Of a stretch of 64,000 nt of DNA, positions 53,455-62,357 are shown piece after piece. The stretch is from assembly GCF_018390695.1 (NCBI RefSeq), contig NZ_JAHBGF010000033.1:180246-244245 (forward strand), in the 5' to 3' direction. The notes beneath the pieces were generated by a model that searched no databases, had not been told where the DNA came from, and worked only from the letters and a program-made list of their open reading frames with translations. This DNA is from Ancylobacter sonchi. GTDB lineage: Bacteria > Pseudomonadota > Alphaproteobacteria > Rhizobiales > Xanthobacteraceae. The position numbers and the translations under genes were made by a program. Each line of letters opens with the position of its first letter. Within the stretch, counting starts at the first letter, position 1.

Positions 53455-54588
53455 ATGATCGTGCATCGGTATCTCCTCTGGGCGAAGACGGTGTCGGACG
53501 CCGAGCGCGCCCGCGGCCTCGGCATGCTCGCTGCCGCCTATGCAAGCGGCGAGCTCGACGGGGTGGAGCCGCTCGGCTTCGAGGCGGCGCTGCCGGTGCT
53601 GGCGCAGGATCCCTATCCGCCCGCGCGGCTGGCGCTCGCCGAGGCGCTGTGCCGCCATCCCCGGCTTCCCCCCGATCTCGCCTTGCGCCTCGCCGAGCTC
53701 GACGGCGAGGCGGGACAAATGATGCTCGCCCGCTCGCCAGTGCTCAACGATTGCGAGCTGATCGAATTCATCGAGACCGCCGACGAGGCCCGCTATGCCG
53801 CCATCGCCACGCGGCAGGCCCTCTCCGCCCCGGTCGCCGCCGCGCTCGCCGAAGTAGCCGGCGAGGAGGCCTGCCTCGCGCTGCTCACCAATCCCGGTAT
53901 CGACCTGCCCGGCTTCTCGCTCGGCCGCATCGTCGCCCGCCACGGCCAGGCGCCGGCGCTGCGCGAGCGGCTGCTCGCCCGCCGCGATCTGCCGGCGGGG
54001 GTGCACCAGGCGCTGATCCGCGCGGTGGCCAATGCGCTGTCGGTGTTCGTGGTGGAGCGTGGGCGGCGCGGCGCGGCCGAGACGGCAGATACGGAAACGG
54101 CCGAGGAGGACGGCGCCCGGCCGGGCGTCGCACTGATCGGCCGCGCGCCGCCCGACATGCGGGCGCTGGCCGACCAGTTGCAGGAGCGCGGCGAGCTGAC
54201 GCCGGCAGCGGCGCTGCGGGCGCTGCTCGCCGGCCGTATGCGGCTTTTCCTCGAAATGGCGGCGCGGCTGTCCGGCCTGCCGACCGTCCGTGCGGCGGCG
54301 CTGGCGGCCGACCGCTCTGGCGATGCCTTCCGCATTCTCTATGAGCGCATCGATTTGCCTTACGGCGCCTTCACCGCGTTTCGCAGCACGCTGCATCTGT
54401 TGCAGCGGGAGCCCTATCTCGACGAGGAGGACGTCGCCGCCGGGCTGCAGCGGCGCATCGTCGAGGAAGCGCTGTATCAATATGCCCGGCTCGGCGACAC
54501 CGCCGCTCGCAACCCGGTGGTGGCGCTGCTGGAGCGCTGGTACCACGAGGAGCCGGCCGACGCGTTCGCGGCGACGCTGGCGGCGTAG
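53455..54588 (+). CDS. DUF2336 domain protein
   Basis: 377 residues from an ATG with GGAAGGAGG upstream. Helical, HEAT-like repeats rich in Ala/Leu/Arg (PPARLALAEALCRHPRLPPDLALRLAELDGEAGQMMLARSPVLND) fit the DUF2336 family of alphaproteobacteria, whose function is unknown. No signal or membrane segment. Convergent with nadK, only 3 bp apart. Confidence 0.8.
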   Translation: MIVHRYLLWAKTVSDAERARGLGMLAAAYASGELDGVEPLGFEAALPVLAQDPYPPARLALAEALCRHPRLPPDLALRLAELDGEAGQMMLARSPVLNDCELIEFIETADEARYAAIATRQALSAPVAAALAEVAGEEACLALLTNPGIDLPGFSLGRIVARHGQAPALRERLLARRDLPAGVHQALIRAVANALSVFVVERGRRGAAETADTETAEEDGARPGVALIGRAPPDMRALADQLQERGELTPAAALRALLAGRMRLFLEMAARLSGLPTVRAAALAADRSGDAFRILYERIDLPYGAFTAFRSTLHLLQREPYLDEEDVAAGLQRRIVEEALYQYARLGDTAARNPVVALLERWYHEEPADAFAATLAA

Positions 54589-54591
54589 GCC

Positions 54592-55413
54592 TCAGACCTC
54601 GAACTGCTCGCGCAGGATGCGTTCCTCGATCGAGTGGTCGCGGTCGACCAGCATGGTCAGCGTCGAGGCGACGTCGAGCTTGGCACGCACCGCCACCACG
54701 TTCAGCACCTGGTAGTGATCGGCGGTGGCGTTGACCGGGCGCTTGTCGGCTTCCAGCACGGCGATGTCGATGCGGGCGCGGTCCGGCACCAGCGCGCCGC
54801 GCCAGCGCCGCGGGCGGAACGCCGAAATCGGGGTGAGCGCCAGGAGCGGCGTGCCGATCGGCAGGATCGGCCCTTGCGCGGACAGGTTGTAGGCGGTGGA
54901 GCCGGCCGGGGTGGCGACCAGCACGCCGTCGCAGACCAGCTCCTCCATGCGCACCGTGCCGTCGATGGAGATGCGCAGCTTCGAGGCCTGGTAGGACTGG
55001 CGGATCAGCGACACCTCGTTGATCGCCGGGGCGCGGTGAGTGCGGCCATTGACGTCGATGGCCTCCATCAGCAGCGGATGGATGACCACGCGCTGGGCGG
55101 CGGCGATGCGCGCCGGCAGGTCCTCCAGCTTGAAGCCGTTCATCAGGAAGCCGACCGAGCCGCGATTCATGCCGTAGATCGGGATGCCGGTGTCGCGGAA
55201 GCGGTGCAGCGTCTGCAGCATGAAGCCGTCGCCGCCGAGCGCGACCACGATGTCGGCATCCTCCGGCGCGACATGGCCATAGAGCGCGGTGAGCTCGCCG
55301 CGTGCGCGCACCGCATCCGGCGCATCGCTCGCGACAAAAGCGATTCGGCCATAAGCTGCCGCTTCGGGAGCGTCCGCTGCGGAAGAAGGGGCTGGGCGGG
55401 CGGCTTCGTTCAT
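54592..55413 (-). CDS. nadK: NAD kinase
   Basis: 273 residues from ATG 55413 (ATG 55464 upstream would run into cutA). GGDG at 60-63 (ALGGDGFML), [15 protein letters not shown] (132-133 for NE) and [23 protein letters not shown] are the NadK signatures. Phosphorylates NAD+ to NADP+. Divergent from cutA with 31 bp between starts. Confidence 0.96.
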   Translation of the reverse strand: MNEAARPAPSSAADAPEAAAYGRIAFVASDAPDAVRARGELTALYGHVAPEDADIVVALGGDGFMLQTLHRFRDTGIPIYGMNRGSVGFLMNGFKLEDLPARIAAAQRVVIHPLLMEAIDVNGRTHRAPAINEVSLIRQSYQASKLRISIDGTVRMEELVCDGVLVATPAGSTAYNLSAQGPILPIGTPLLALTPISAFRPRRWRGALVPDRARIDIAVLEADKRPVNATADHYQVLNVVAVRAKLDVASTLTMLVDRDHSIEERILREQFEV

Positions 55414-55444
55414 TCGGGACGCCCCGATACGCAGGGATGACAGG

Positions 55445-55774
55445 ATGGAGCCGCTGATCGGCACGGTGATGGTCTATACGACATGGCCCGGTCTCGTCGA
55501 GGCCGAGGCGGCCGGGCGGGCCATCGTCGCCGACGGCCTCGCCGCCGCGGTGAACATCCTGCCGCGCATCATCTCGATCTATCGCTGGCGTGGCGAGATC
55601 GAGCGGGCCGACGAGGTGGTGATGGTGTTCAAGACCCGCGCCGACCTCGCCGAGGCGGTGACGCAGGCGGTGCGGGCCCGCCATCCCTACGAGACGCCGG
55701 GCGTGCTGGTGCTGAAGGTGATCGGCGGCGACCAGGACTATCTCGACTGGATCGAGATGGAGACCGACGGCTAG
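55445..55774 (+). CDS. cutA: Divalent cation tolerance protein CutA
   Basis: 109 residues. [59 protein letters not shown] fits CutA1, but the usual central cysteine in the A-CVNI motif is replaced (AAAVNIL). Trimeric copper-linked protein of uncertain role. The ATG is preceded by AGG of GATGACAGG. Ends at a large cruciform shared with the convergent DUF3297 gene. Confidence 0.93.
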   Translation: MEPLIGTVMVYTTWPGLVEAEAAGRAIVADGLAAAVNILPRIISIYRWRGEIERADEVVMVFKTRADLAEAVTQAVRARHPYETPGVLVLKVIGGDQDYLDWIEMETDG

Positions 55775-55780
55775 CCGCAT

Positions 55781-55831
55781 GGATGGCGGCGTGGCCGGCG
55801 ATAAGTCGTCCGGCCGGCGCGCCGTCCATCC
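55781..55831. terminator. Cruciform between convergent cutA and DUF3297 genes
   Basis: A long imperfect stem: GGATGG and GGCG arms pairing with CGCC and CCATCC around an inner GGCCGG / CCGGCC stem with an 11-nt loop. Placed between two convergent stops; probably ends transcription in both directions. Confidence 0.5.
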
Positions 55832-55912
55832 TCGGTGGATGTGGCGTTGCCCGAGAGGGGGCCGGCGTAACCGATCTGGTCGAGGCCGGCGCCTTTCGGC
55901 TGCGCCAAGCCC

Positions 55913-56182
55913 TCAGCCTTCGGCCGACGGCTCGCGCAGATAGGGCTCGACCGCGCCCTTGAGCTTCACCGTCATCGGGTTGCCGGCGCGATCCTTGGCC
56001 TTGCCGACGGAGACCCGCACCCAGCCCTCGCTGACGCAGTATTCCTCGACATTGGTCTTCTCGACGCCCTTGAAGCGGATGCCGATGCCGCGCGACAGCA
56101 GCTCCTCGTTATAGAACGGGCTCGCCGGGTCGCTAGAGAGGCGGTCGGGCAGGGCGGTCGGTTCGGCGGTCGGTTCGGTCAT
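55913..56182 (-). CDS. DUF3297 family protein
   Basis: 89 residues. The block DRLSSDPASPFYNEELLSRGIGIRFKGVEKTNVEEYCVSEGWVRVSVGKAKDRAGNPMTVKLKGAVEPY is the DUF3297 signature. Small, acidic start, no signal; function unknown. Located 154 bp after the metallo-hydrolase gene on the same strand. Confidence 0.9.
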   Translation of the reverse strand: MTEPTAEPTALPDRLSSDPASPFYNEELLSRGIGIRFKGVEKTNVEEYCVSEGWVRVSVGKAKDRAGNPMTVKLKGAVEPYLREPSAEG

Positions 56183-56336
56183 CGGCGTCCTCGGCACGGC
56201 GAAGGAAGGGAAGCCGACACATAGACAAGCCGGCCGCGGATGCCAATGGCGCCGGCGTCGCCTCCGGCGCGGGACCACCGCCCCAGCGGACGGAAGGGCG
56301 GGCGGGGCGCCGGATGCGACGCCCCGCCTCGTCGGC

Positions 56337-57335
56337 TCAGAGCACCGGGTTCCACACCGCCGGCACCAGCCGGTAGCCGGTATCGGTCTTCTCGGCGAAG
56401 CCGACGGCCGGGAACATGAAGTGATAGCCGGCGACCTGCATGCGCTCGGCGGCCAGCATGTCCCAGATGCGCTTGCGGGTGGCGATCGCCTTGGCCGGGT
56501 CCATGTCGTAGCTGACTTCCCATTCGGGATTCTGCGCGAACAGGGTCGGATTGTTGGTGGTGTCGGACTGCACGAACAGCTTGCCATTGCCGGAGGCGAC
56601 GACGAAGGCGGTGTGGCCCGGCGTGTGGCCGACCGCCTCCACCGAGGTGATGCCCGGCACGATCTCCTTGTCCCAGCCATAGGGCTTCACCCGGCTATCG
56701 AGGTCCTTGAATACCTTGGCGACATTGGCGAAGGCCGGCTTGCGGCCTTCCGGCGCACGGCTGGCCTCGCCCTCGTCGGTCCAGAACTTCCACTCGGCCT
56801 CGGGAACGAGGATCTCCGCATTCGGGAAGGCGAGGGCGCCATCGGCGGCGCGCAGGCCGTTAATGTGGTCGCCGTGGAAATGCGAGATGATCACGGTGGA
56901 GATGTCGGACGGCTTCACCCCCGCCCAGGCGAGGTTGGCGAACAGCTTGCCGACCGGGGCATTGCCGGATTGCGGGCCGTTGCCGGTGTCGATCAGCGCC
57001 AGCTTGCCGCCGGTGTTGATGAGCAGCGGGTTGAACTGGTTCATCAGCTGGTCCTTCGGCAGGAAGGCCTTCTCCAGCACGGTGTTGATCTGCTCGCGCG
57101 AGGCGTTGCGGACGAAGCCGTCCTGCAGCGGGGCGACGCGGGCGCCATCGCTGACCGCGGTGACCTCGATGTCGCCGACCTTGTAGCGGTAGATGCTCGG
57201 CACCTGCTGGCCGGTCGGCGTCTGCGCCTCGGCGGGGGTGGCGGCGAGGCCGGTCATGGCGAGCCCTCCGAGGGCGGTGGCGGCGGGAAGCGTGGCGGAG
57301 GCGAGCAGGGCGTCGCGGCGGGAGAGGGGCGGCAT
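56337..57335 (-). CDS. Tat-exported metallo-beta-lactamase-fold hydrolase
   Basis: 332 residues. A twin-arginine signal LSRRDALLASATLPAATALGGLAMTG (cleavage after about AEAQ, residue 38) precedes an MBL domain with ALIDTGNGPQ, the zinc motif SHFHGDHINGL, EAVGHTPGHTAFV and SDTTNNP. Periplasmic hydrolase; lactonase, phosphodiesterase and others share this fold, so substrate is open. Monocistronic, with a 128-bp upstream gap to the barrel gene. Confidence 0.9.
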   Translation of the reverse strand: MPPLSRRDALLASATLPAATALGGLAMTGLAATPAEAQTPTGQQVPSIYRYKVGDIEVTAVSDGARVAPLQDGFVRNASREQINTVLEKAFLPKDQLMNQFNPLLINTGGKLALIDTGNGPQSGNAPVGKLFANLAWAGVKPSDISTVIISHFHGDHINGLRAADGALAFPNAEILVPEAEWKFWTDEGEASRAPEGRKPAFANVAKVFKDLDSRVKPYGWDKEIVPGITSVEAVGHTPGHTAFVVASGNGKLFVQSDTTNNPTLFAQNPEWEVSYDMDPAKAIATRKRIWDMLAAERMQVAGYHFMFPAVGFAEKTDTGYRLVPAVWNPVL

Positions 57336-57463
57336 GGGAGCTCCTTCGGGCTGTGCGATGGCCGGCGTGGCCGGGGCGAACCGGACGGCGACGCGGCGGC
57401 GCCGAAGCTAGGGCTTCGCTCCGCGAGCGTCACGGCGACGGGCATCACGTTCGGGTGAGGCGC

Positions 57464-58111
57464 TCAGAAGTGGTATTTATAGCCGAGCTCGATGGCGTTG
57501 TAGGACACGTCGCCATTCTTCCAGTCGCGCTCAAGCTTGACCGACACCGAATGGGCGTCGCTGAGGCGGAAGTCGAGCTGGGTGCCGAGCTCCGGGGTTT
57601 CGTAGCCGTAATCGGTGTCGAAGGCGTTGCGGTAGCGCGCGGCGATCACCGTCCAGGTGACCACCGGGGACAGCTTCACGCTCAGCGAGCCGGTGAAGCT
57701 GTAATAGGGGAAGTCGGTGGCGCCGCTCGGCATGTGGCTGCCTAGCGCGGCGACGCCGCCGACCGACCAGGCCTCGTTCAGCGCATGGGTGTAGCCGACC
57801 GTGCCCTCGACGTTCCACGCATAGGCGCTGGTGTGGGCGGTGTCGTAATATTTCGCCGAGCCGCCGAGGCTGACATTGTTGTCGAAGGTGTGGGCGTAGC
57901 TCAGCTGCCAGTCGGTCGACTTGGTGTCGGAGAAATCGTCCGGCACCCGCTCGCTGGCCACCGAGAGGCCGATGACGTTGCTGCCGGCCGCCGCCGGGCC
58001 GGCGGCCAGCGCCGACAGGATGGCGAGGCTGCCGGCGAGGCCGGCAGCGAGGAGGACGGCGTCAGAGCGCCTTGGCTCAGCGTGCCTTCTTGCGGCTCGA
58101 GAGAAGTACAT
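57464..58111 (-). CDS. Predicted small outer-membrane beta-barrel protein
   Basis: 215 residues. An N-terminal signal (VLLAAGLAGSLAILSALAAGPAAAG) ends near residue 43. The mature ~170 residues alternate polar and hydrophobic positions with aromatic girdles (WQLSYAHTFDNNVSLGGSAKYYDT, WNVEGTVGYTHALNEAWSVGGVAALG) and end in Phe (ELGYKYHF), the usual C-terminal signal for BAM-inserted barrels. About eight strands would fit. Its start lies 35 bp inside the potC 3' end and no closer start codon exists. Could be a channel or surface protein tied to the ABC transporter. Confidence 0.65.
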   Translation of the reverse strand: MYFSRAARRHAEPRRSDAVLLAAGLAGSLAILSALAAGPAAAGSNVIGLSVASERVPDDFSDTKSTDWQLSYAHTFDNNVSLGGSAKYYDTAHTSAYAWNVEGTVGYTHALNEAWSVGGVAALGSHMPSGATDFPYYSFTGSLSVKLSPVVTWTVIAARYRNAFDTDYGYETPELGTQLDFRLSDAHSVSVKLERDWKNGDVSYNAIELGYKYHF

Positions 58112-58877
58112 AGGTCGTTGCCGCCACCAGAGTCAGAGCCACGAAGATCACGCCCACCACATTGATCACCGGCGACAGGCCGAAGCGCAAGCGCGAGGCG
58201 ATTTCCGTCACCAGCGTCCACTCGCCGCCGATGGCGAACACTGTGGTGTTGTAGTTCTCGAAGGATTGGAGGAAGGCGACGACGGCGGCGGTGAAGGCGG
58301 TCGGTGCCAGGAAGGGCAGGGTGATTCGGCGGAACACCAGCATGTGGCTGGCGCCGAGGTCGAGCGCCGCCTCTTCCAGCGTGCGGTCCTGTCGCTGCAG
58401 CCGGGCGAGGAACAACAGCATGGCGTAGGAGGCGATGAAGCTCGACTGCGCCATCACCGCCACGAACAGCCCGCCGGGCACGCCGAATTCGCGCCAGAAG
58501 ATCAGGCTGGAAATGCCGAGGATGATGCCCGGCGTCAGCACCGGCGACACCAGCACCGAATAGAGCACGGTGCCGGAGCGCTGGCCCAGCCGGGTGAGGA
58601 TGAGCGCACCGGCGAGCCCCGCCGGGATCGACACCGCGATGACGCCGAGCGCCACCGCGACCGAATTGATCAGGCCCTGGATGAGGCGCCCGTCATGGGC
58701 GAGCGCCACGAACCATTGCAGCGTGAAGCCGCGCCACTGGGTGACGGACGGGTAATCGTAGGAATTGAACGCCGCCGCCGACATCACCGCCAGCGGCAGG
58801 AACAGATAGAGGCAGAACAGGCCGATATAGATGTTGAGGATGAGCCGGGCGCCGGCGCTGTCATTGGCGGTGCTCAT
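58077..58877 (-). CDS. potC: Polyamine-type ABC transporter permease (PotC-like)
   Basis: 266 residues, six membrane helices. The EAA loop LEEAALDLGASHMLVFRRITLPFLAPTAFTAAVVAFLQSFENYNTTVF fits PotC/YdcV-type permeases. ATG 58877 overlaps the potB stop by 4 nt (ATGA). Substrate may be putrescine, spermidine or a related compound; not certain from sequence. The end overlaps the barrel gene. Confidence 0.9.
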   Translation of the reverse strand: MSTANDSAGARLILNIYIGLFCLYLFLPLAVMSAAAFNSYDYPSVTQWRGFTLQWFVALAHDGRLIQGLINSVAVALGVIAVSIPAGLAGALILTRLGQRSGTVLYSVLVSPVLTPGIILGISSLIFWREFGVPGGLFVAVMAQSSFIASYAMLLFLARLQRQDRTLEEAALDLGASHMLVFRRITLPFLAPTAFTAAVVAFLQSFENYNTTVFAIGGEWTLVTEIASRLRFGLSPVINVVGVIFVALTLVAATTYVLLSSRKKAR

Positions 58878-59911
58878 TTCGCGATATCCCGGAGGCCGAC
58901 GCCGAACAGGCGCATCATGATCAGGATGAAGGCGGTGCACACAACCAGCAGCGACACGGCGTAGGCCGAGCCCATGTTCCAGTTGTTGCTCTCGAAGAAC
59001 TGCCGGTAGACCAGCTGCGAGAACCAGTCGCCGCCCTGTCCGCGCGTCATGATCGCCGGTACCGAATAGGAGCCGGCCGACAGCATGAAGGTCATGATGC
59101 AGCCCACCGCGATGCCCGGCTTGGCGTGCGGTATGATCACTCGGCGGTGAATGCGGAAGGAGGAGGCGCCGAGGTCGCGTGCGGCCTCGATCTGGTTGCG
59201 GTCCAGCGTCTCCAGCGTGTTCACCATCGGGAACACCATGAAGAGCACGTAGGTGTAGATCATCGCCAGGAAGACGGCGGAGGGGTTCTCAAGGAACGGA
59301 ATCCAGCCGCGATTATCGAGATCGACCATGCCGAGCCAGCCGAGGATGCCGTTGATGACGCCGCGATAGTCGAGGATCATCAGCCAGGCATAGACGCGCA
59401 GCAGTTCGTTGATGGCGTAGGGCACGATCAGCGCCACGGTGAGCACGATCGCCTTGCGCGGCCCGCTCGCCAGCGCCACCGCATAGGCCATCGGGTAGCA
59501 CACCACGAGGGCGAGGGCGGTGACCATCAGCGCGTAGATGATGGTGCGGATGAAGATGTAGAAATGCAGCCCGCTCATGCGGGTGAAATTGGCGAGGCCG
59601 TAGGTCTTGGGCGGGTTGGTTTCCTGCGCCTCAAGCGCGGTGGCCTCGGCCTGCTTCTGCGCGATCTGCGCCTCGAAGCCGGCCTTCTTGGCGGCGTCGC
59701 TCTCGCCGGAAGCGTCGAGCTGCAGCGTCGCCATGTCGTTGTACAGGCGGTCGATCTGCAGGGTGATTTCGCCCTTGGAGTCCTTCCACCACAGCGACTG
59801 CTCGATCATGGCGCCGAGCGGCACCAGGATGAGGGCGAGGATCCACAGGGCGGCGATGGCGAGCAGCAGCGCGCCGAGGCCGCGTCCATAGGCGCGGAAC
59901 AGGCTAGCCAT
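58874..59911 (-). CDS. potB: Polyamine-type ABC transporter permease (PotB-like) with coiled-coil insert
   Basis: 345 residues, some 50-60 longer than common PotB. After the first membrane helix (about 13-36) there is an extra ~60-residue charged, helix-forming stretch (about 43-103, including LQIDRLYNDMATLQLDAS and KKAGFEAQIAQKQAEATALEAQE), predicted coiled coil on the periplasmic side. The rest is standard, with the EAA loop IEAARDLGASSFRIHRRVIIPHAKPGIA. Overlaps potA by 8 bp and potC by 4 bp. Confidence 0.9.
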   Translation of the reverse strand: MASLFRAYGRGLGALLLAIAALWILALILVPLGAMIEQSLWWKDSKGEITLQIDRLYNDMATLQLDASGESDAAKKAGFEAQIAQKQAEATALEAQETNPPKTYGLANFTRMSGLHFYIFIRTIIYALMVTALALVVCYPMAYAVALASGPRKAIVLTVALIVPYAINELLRVYAWLMILDYRGVINGILGWLGMVDLDNRGWIPFLENPSAVFLAMIYTYVLFMVFPMVNTLETLDRNQIEAARDLGASSFRIHRRVIIPHAKPGIAVGCIMTFMLSAGSYSVPAIMTRGQGGDWFSQLVYRQFFESNNWNMGSAYAVSLLVVCTAFILIMMRLFGVGLRDIAK

Positions 59912-60980
59912 TGGCGAGCGCTCCCTCGGCATAGACCAGCGCGTCGTCGCGCCCGAAGCCCAGCACGAGATCGTTGGGCAGGTCGCGCATCGCCGGGCCG
60001 TTGGCGAGGGTGACGGTCAGGGTCTGGCCGTCGGCGACGCATTCGAGATTGACCGAGGGGCCTTCCAGATGGCGGGCCTTCAGCGTCACCGGGATGCGGT
60101 TGTCGCGGTCGGCGCCGAGCGTCACCCGCTCCGGGCGCACCATCACCAGCACCGGGGCGCCGATGGCGGGCGTGCCGACCTCGCGGCCCTCGATGGGACC
60201 GAGCGGGGTGTCGACGCTGGCGGCGCCGTTGGAGATCCGCCGCAGCGTGCCGCGGATGACGTTCTGCTCGCCGACGAAGGTGGCGACGAAGGGCGTCGCC
60301 GGCTCGGCATAGAGCGTATCGGGCGCGGCGACCTGTTCCAGCCGGCCGCGGCTCATCACCGCGACGCGGTCGGACATGGCGAGCGCCTCGCCCTGGTCGT
60401 GGGTGATGTAGATGAAGGTGATGCCCACCCGCTTCTGGATGGCGCGCAGCTCGGCGCGCATGTGCTGGCGCAGCTTGAGATCGAGCGCCGAGAGCGGCTC
60501 GTCGAGCAGCAGCACGGACGGCTCCACCGCGAGGGCGCGGGCGATGGCGACGCGCTGGCGCTGGCCGCCGGAGAGGTCGGACGGCTTCTTGTCGCCATAG
60601 CCGGTGAGTGCCACCAGCGACAGCAGTTCCTCGGCGCGCTTCAGCCGCTCGGCCTTCGACACGCCGCGCGCTTCCAGCCCGAAGGCGACGTTCTCGGCGA
60701 CGCTCATCAGCGGGAACAGAGCGAGGTTCTGGAAGATGAGCGCGGTGGGGCGCTCGTTCGGCCCCTTGCCGGCCATGTCCTCGCCGCCGATCAGCACCCG
60801 GCCGATGGTCGGCTCGATGAAGCCGGAAACCGTGCGCAGGATGGTGGTCTTGCCGCAGCCGGACGGGCCGAGGATGGAGAAGAACTCGCCGGCCTCGATG
60901 GTGAGGTTCAGCGGCTGCACGGCGACGGCGTCGCCGAAGCGGATGGAGACCTGGTCGAGACGTACGTCCTTGCCGCGCAT
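59904..60980 (-). CDS. potA: Polyamine-type ABC transporter ATP-binding protein (PotA-like)
   Basis: 358 residues. Walker A GPSGCGKT (38-45), signature [15 protein letters not shown], Walker B VLLLDEPLSALDLKLR, YITHDQGEALAMSDRVAVM, and a C-terminal TOBE-type domain (EGREVGTPAIGAPVLVMVRPERVTLG). Energises PotBC. Separated by 252 bp from the binding-protein gene, with a hairpin and a short GTCAC motif in the gap. Confidence 0.93.
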   Translation of the reverse strand: MRGKDVRLDQVSIRFGDAVAVQPLNLTIEAGEFFSILGPSGCGKTTILRTVSGFIEPTIGRVLIGGEDMAGKGPNERPTALIFQNLALFPLMSVAENVAFGLEARGVSKAERLKRAEELLSLVALTGYGDKKPSDLSGGQRQRVAIARALAVEPSVLLLDEPLSALDLKLRQHMRAELRAIQKRVGITFIYITHDQGEALAMSDRVAVMSRGRLEQVAAPDTLYAEPATPFVATFVGEQNVIRGTLRRISNGAASVDTPLGPIEGREVGTPAIGAPVLVMVRPERVTLGADRDNRIPVTLKARHLEGPSVNLECVADGQTLTVTLANGPAMRDLPNDLVLGFGRDDALVYAEGALANG

Positions 60981-61039
60981 GGGGCGTTCCGCAAAGGAGG
61001 GAGGGGAGCCGCGGCCGGAGGAGCCGGCCGTCCATCTTC

Positions 61040-61057
61040 CGGTACGGTGACGTTACG
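61040..61057 (-). promoter_or_regulatory. Motif shared with the phytase-like gene promoter
   Basis: CGGTACGGTGACG (61040-61052, plus strand) is identical to 6501-6513, and GACGTTACG (61049-61057) to 6483-6491. Located 60-77 bp upstream of potA. The shared wording suggests a common regulator, perhaps PhoB-like; this is a weak inference. Confidence 0.3.
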
Positions 61058-61082
61058 GGATTGTCCGGAAGCCGAAAAGACG

Positions 61083-61105
61083 GTCCCCGGGACCGGCCCG
61101 GGGAC
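61083..61105 (-). other. Intra-operon hairpin between binding protein and potA
   Basis: GTCCCCGGG-ACCGG-CCCGGGGAC, perfect 9-bp stem in the potD-potA gap. As at 33572, a stem after the binding-protein gene could raise its expression relative to the membrane parts. No U-run. Confidence 0.6.
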
Positions 61106-61232
61106 GAAAGGGCGGACAGGCCGGGCGAATCCGCCCCGCCGCCGCGTCCCGGCGCGGATTATCCCCGCATCCGGGATATGCGAACCCGGCGCGGGGCTTG
61201 CCCGCGCGCCGGGGAACTGCGGACCGCGCCGA

Positions 61233-62357
61233 TCAGGCGTTGGTCAGCTTCTCGACATACTCGCCGCGCAGCTTGGCGTAGAAGTCGGTCTGCATCGGCC
61301 ACCAGAACAGGTTGTCGATGGTGCCGGCCGGATAGGCCGCCTGGAAGGCCGCGCGGGCTTCCTCGGAGAGGAAGGCGTCGGCGCCCTTGGCGCAGCTGTT
61401 GTAGCCGGTGGTGTTGGCGAAGCGGGCGCCGACCTCCGGCTGGTAGAGGAAGTTGGCGAAGGCGTAGGCCTGCTCGAGATTGGCGGCGCCGGCGGGAATG
61501 GCCAGCGTGTCGGTCCAGGCGAGGCCGCCTTCCTTCGGCATGCCGTAGCTCCACTTCTTGTCGGTCTTCTGGTGGAGCAGGATGCCGGTGGTGTCCCAGG
61601 TCTGGCCGATGGTGCAGCCGGCATCGGTGAAGGCGGCGGTCGCCTCGGTGGCGTTGTTCCAGAACGCGCCGACATTGCCGCGATGCGCGACGATGAACTT
61701 CAGCACGCCGTCGAAGACGCGGCGGGCGTCGGCTTCCGACTTGTACATGTCGAGGCCGCGGTTCGACGGCAGGGTGCCGTTGGCGTCGAGATACAGGGCG
61801 ACGCCGTTGAACACCGACTTCTGGCGGATGGCGGTCTGCTTGGGGTGATCGGCGAGCCACATGTCGCCATAGGAGATCTGGCCCGACTTCTTGTCGAACT
61901 TGGTCGAATCCCAGGTCACGCCCTCGGTGCCCCAGTCGAACGGCACCAGGAAGCGCTTGCCGCGATGGGCGGCGCCGAGGGTGAGCGAGTTGCGGTAGAT
62001 CGAGGGGATCACCTGATCGACCTTGAACTTCGCCTCGTCGATCGGCTGAAGCAGGTTGTCCTTGTAGTAGTTCGGGCCGGTATCGACCGACGGGAACAGC
62101 AGGTCGAAGCCCTTGCCGCCGGCGGCGCGCAGCTTGTTCTCGGCCTCTTCGTTCGAGCCGTAGGTCGACAGGTTCACCTTGATGCCGGTGGCGTTGGTGA
62201 AGTCGGCCAGGACGGTGTTCTTGTCGAAATAGTCACCCCAGGCGTACACGTCGACCGAGCCGGAGGTGGCGAGCGCGTCATGGGCGCGCAGCACGACCGG
62301 GGCGGCGAGGACGAAGGCGCTGGCCTTCATAAGGTCACGGCGGGAAAAGCGGGTCAT
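61233..62357 (-). CDS. Polyamine-type ABC transporter substrate-binding protein (PotD/F-like)
   Basis: 374 residues. A twin-arginine signal SRRDLMKASAFVLAAPVVL leads to a type II binding fold: GSVDVYAWGDYFDKNTVLADFTNATGIKVNLSTYGSNEEAENKLRAAGGKGFDLLFPSVD, typical of spermidine/putrescine-binding proteins, although the ligand residues were not checked. Leads the transporter genes potA-potB-potC. Divergent from terC across 430 bp. Confidence 0.9.
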   Translation of the reverse strand: MTRFSRRDLMKASAFVLAAPVVLRAHDALATSGSVDVYAWGDYFDKNTVLADFTNATGIKVNLSTYGSNEEAENKLRAAGGKGFDLLFPSVDTGPNYYKDNLLQPIDEAKFKVDQVIPSIYRNSLTLGAAHRGKRFLVPFDWGTEGVTWDSTKFDKKSGQISYGDMWLADHPKQTAIRQKSVFNGVALYLDANGTLPSNRGLDMYKSEADARRVFDGVLKFIVAHRGNVGAFWNNATEATAAFTDAGCTIGQTWDTTGILLHQKTDKKWSYGMPKEGGLAWTDTLAIPAGAANLEQAYAFANFLYQPEVGARFANTTGYNSCAKGADAFLSEEARAAFQAAYPAGTIDNLFWWPMQTDFYAKLRGEYVEKLTNA

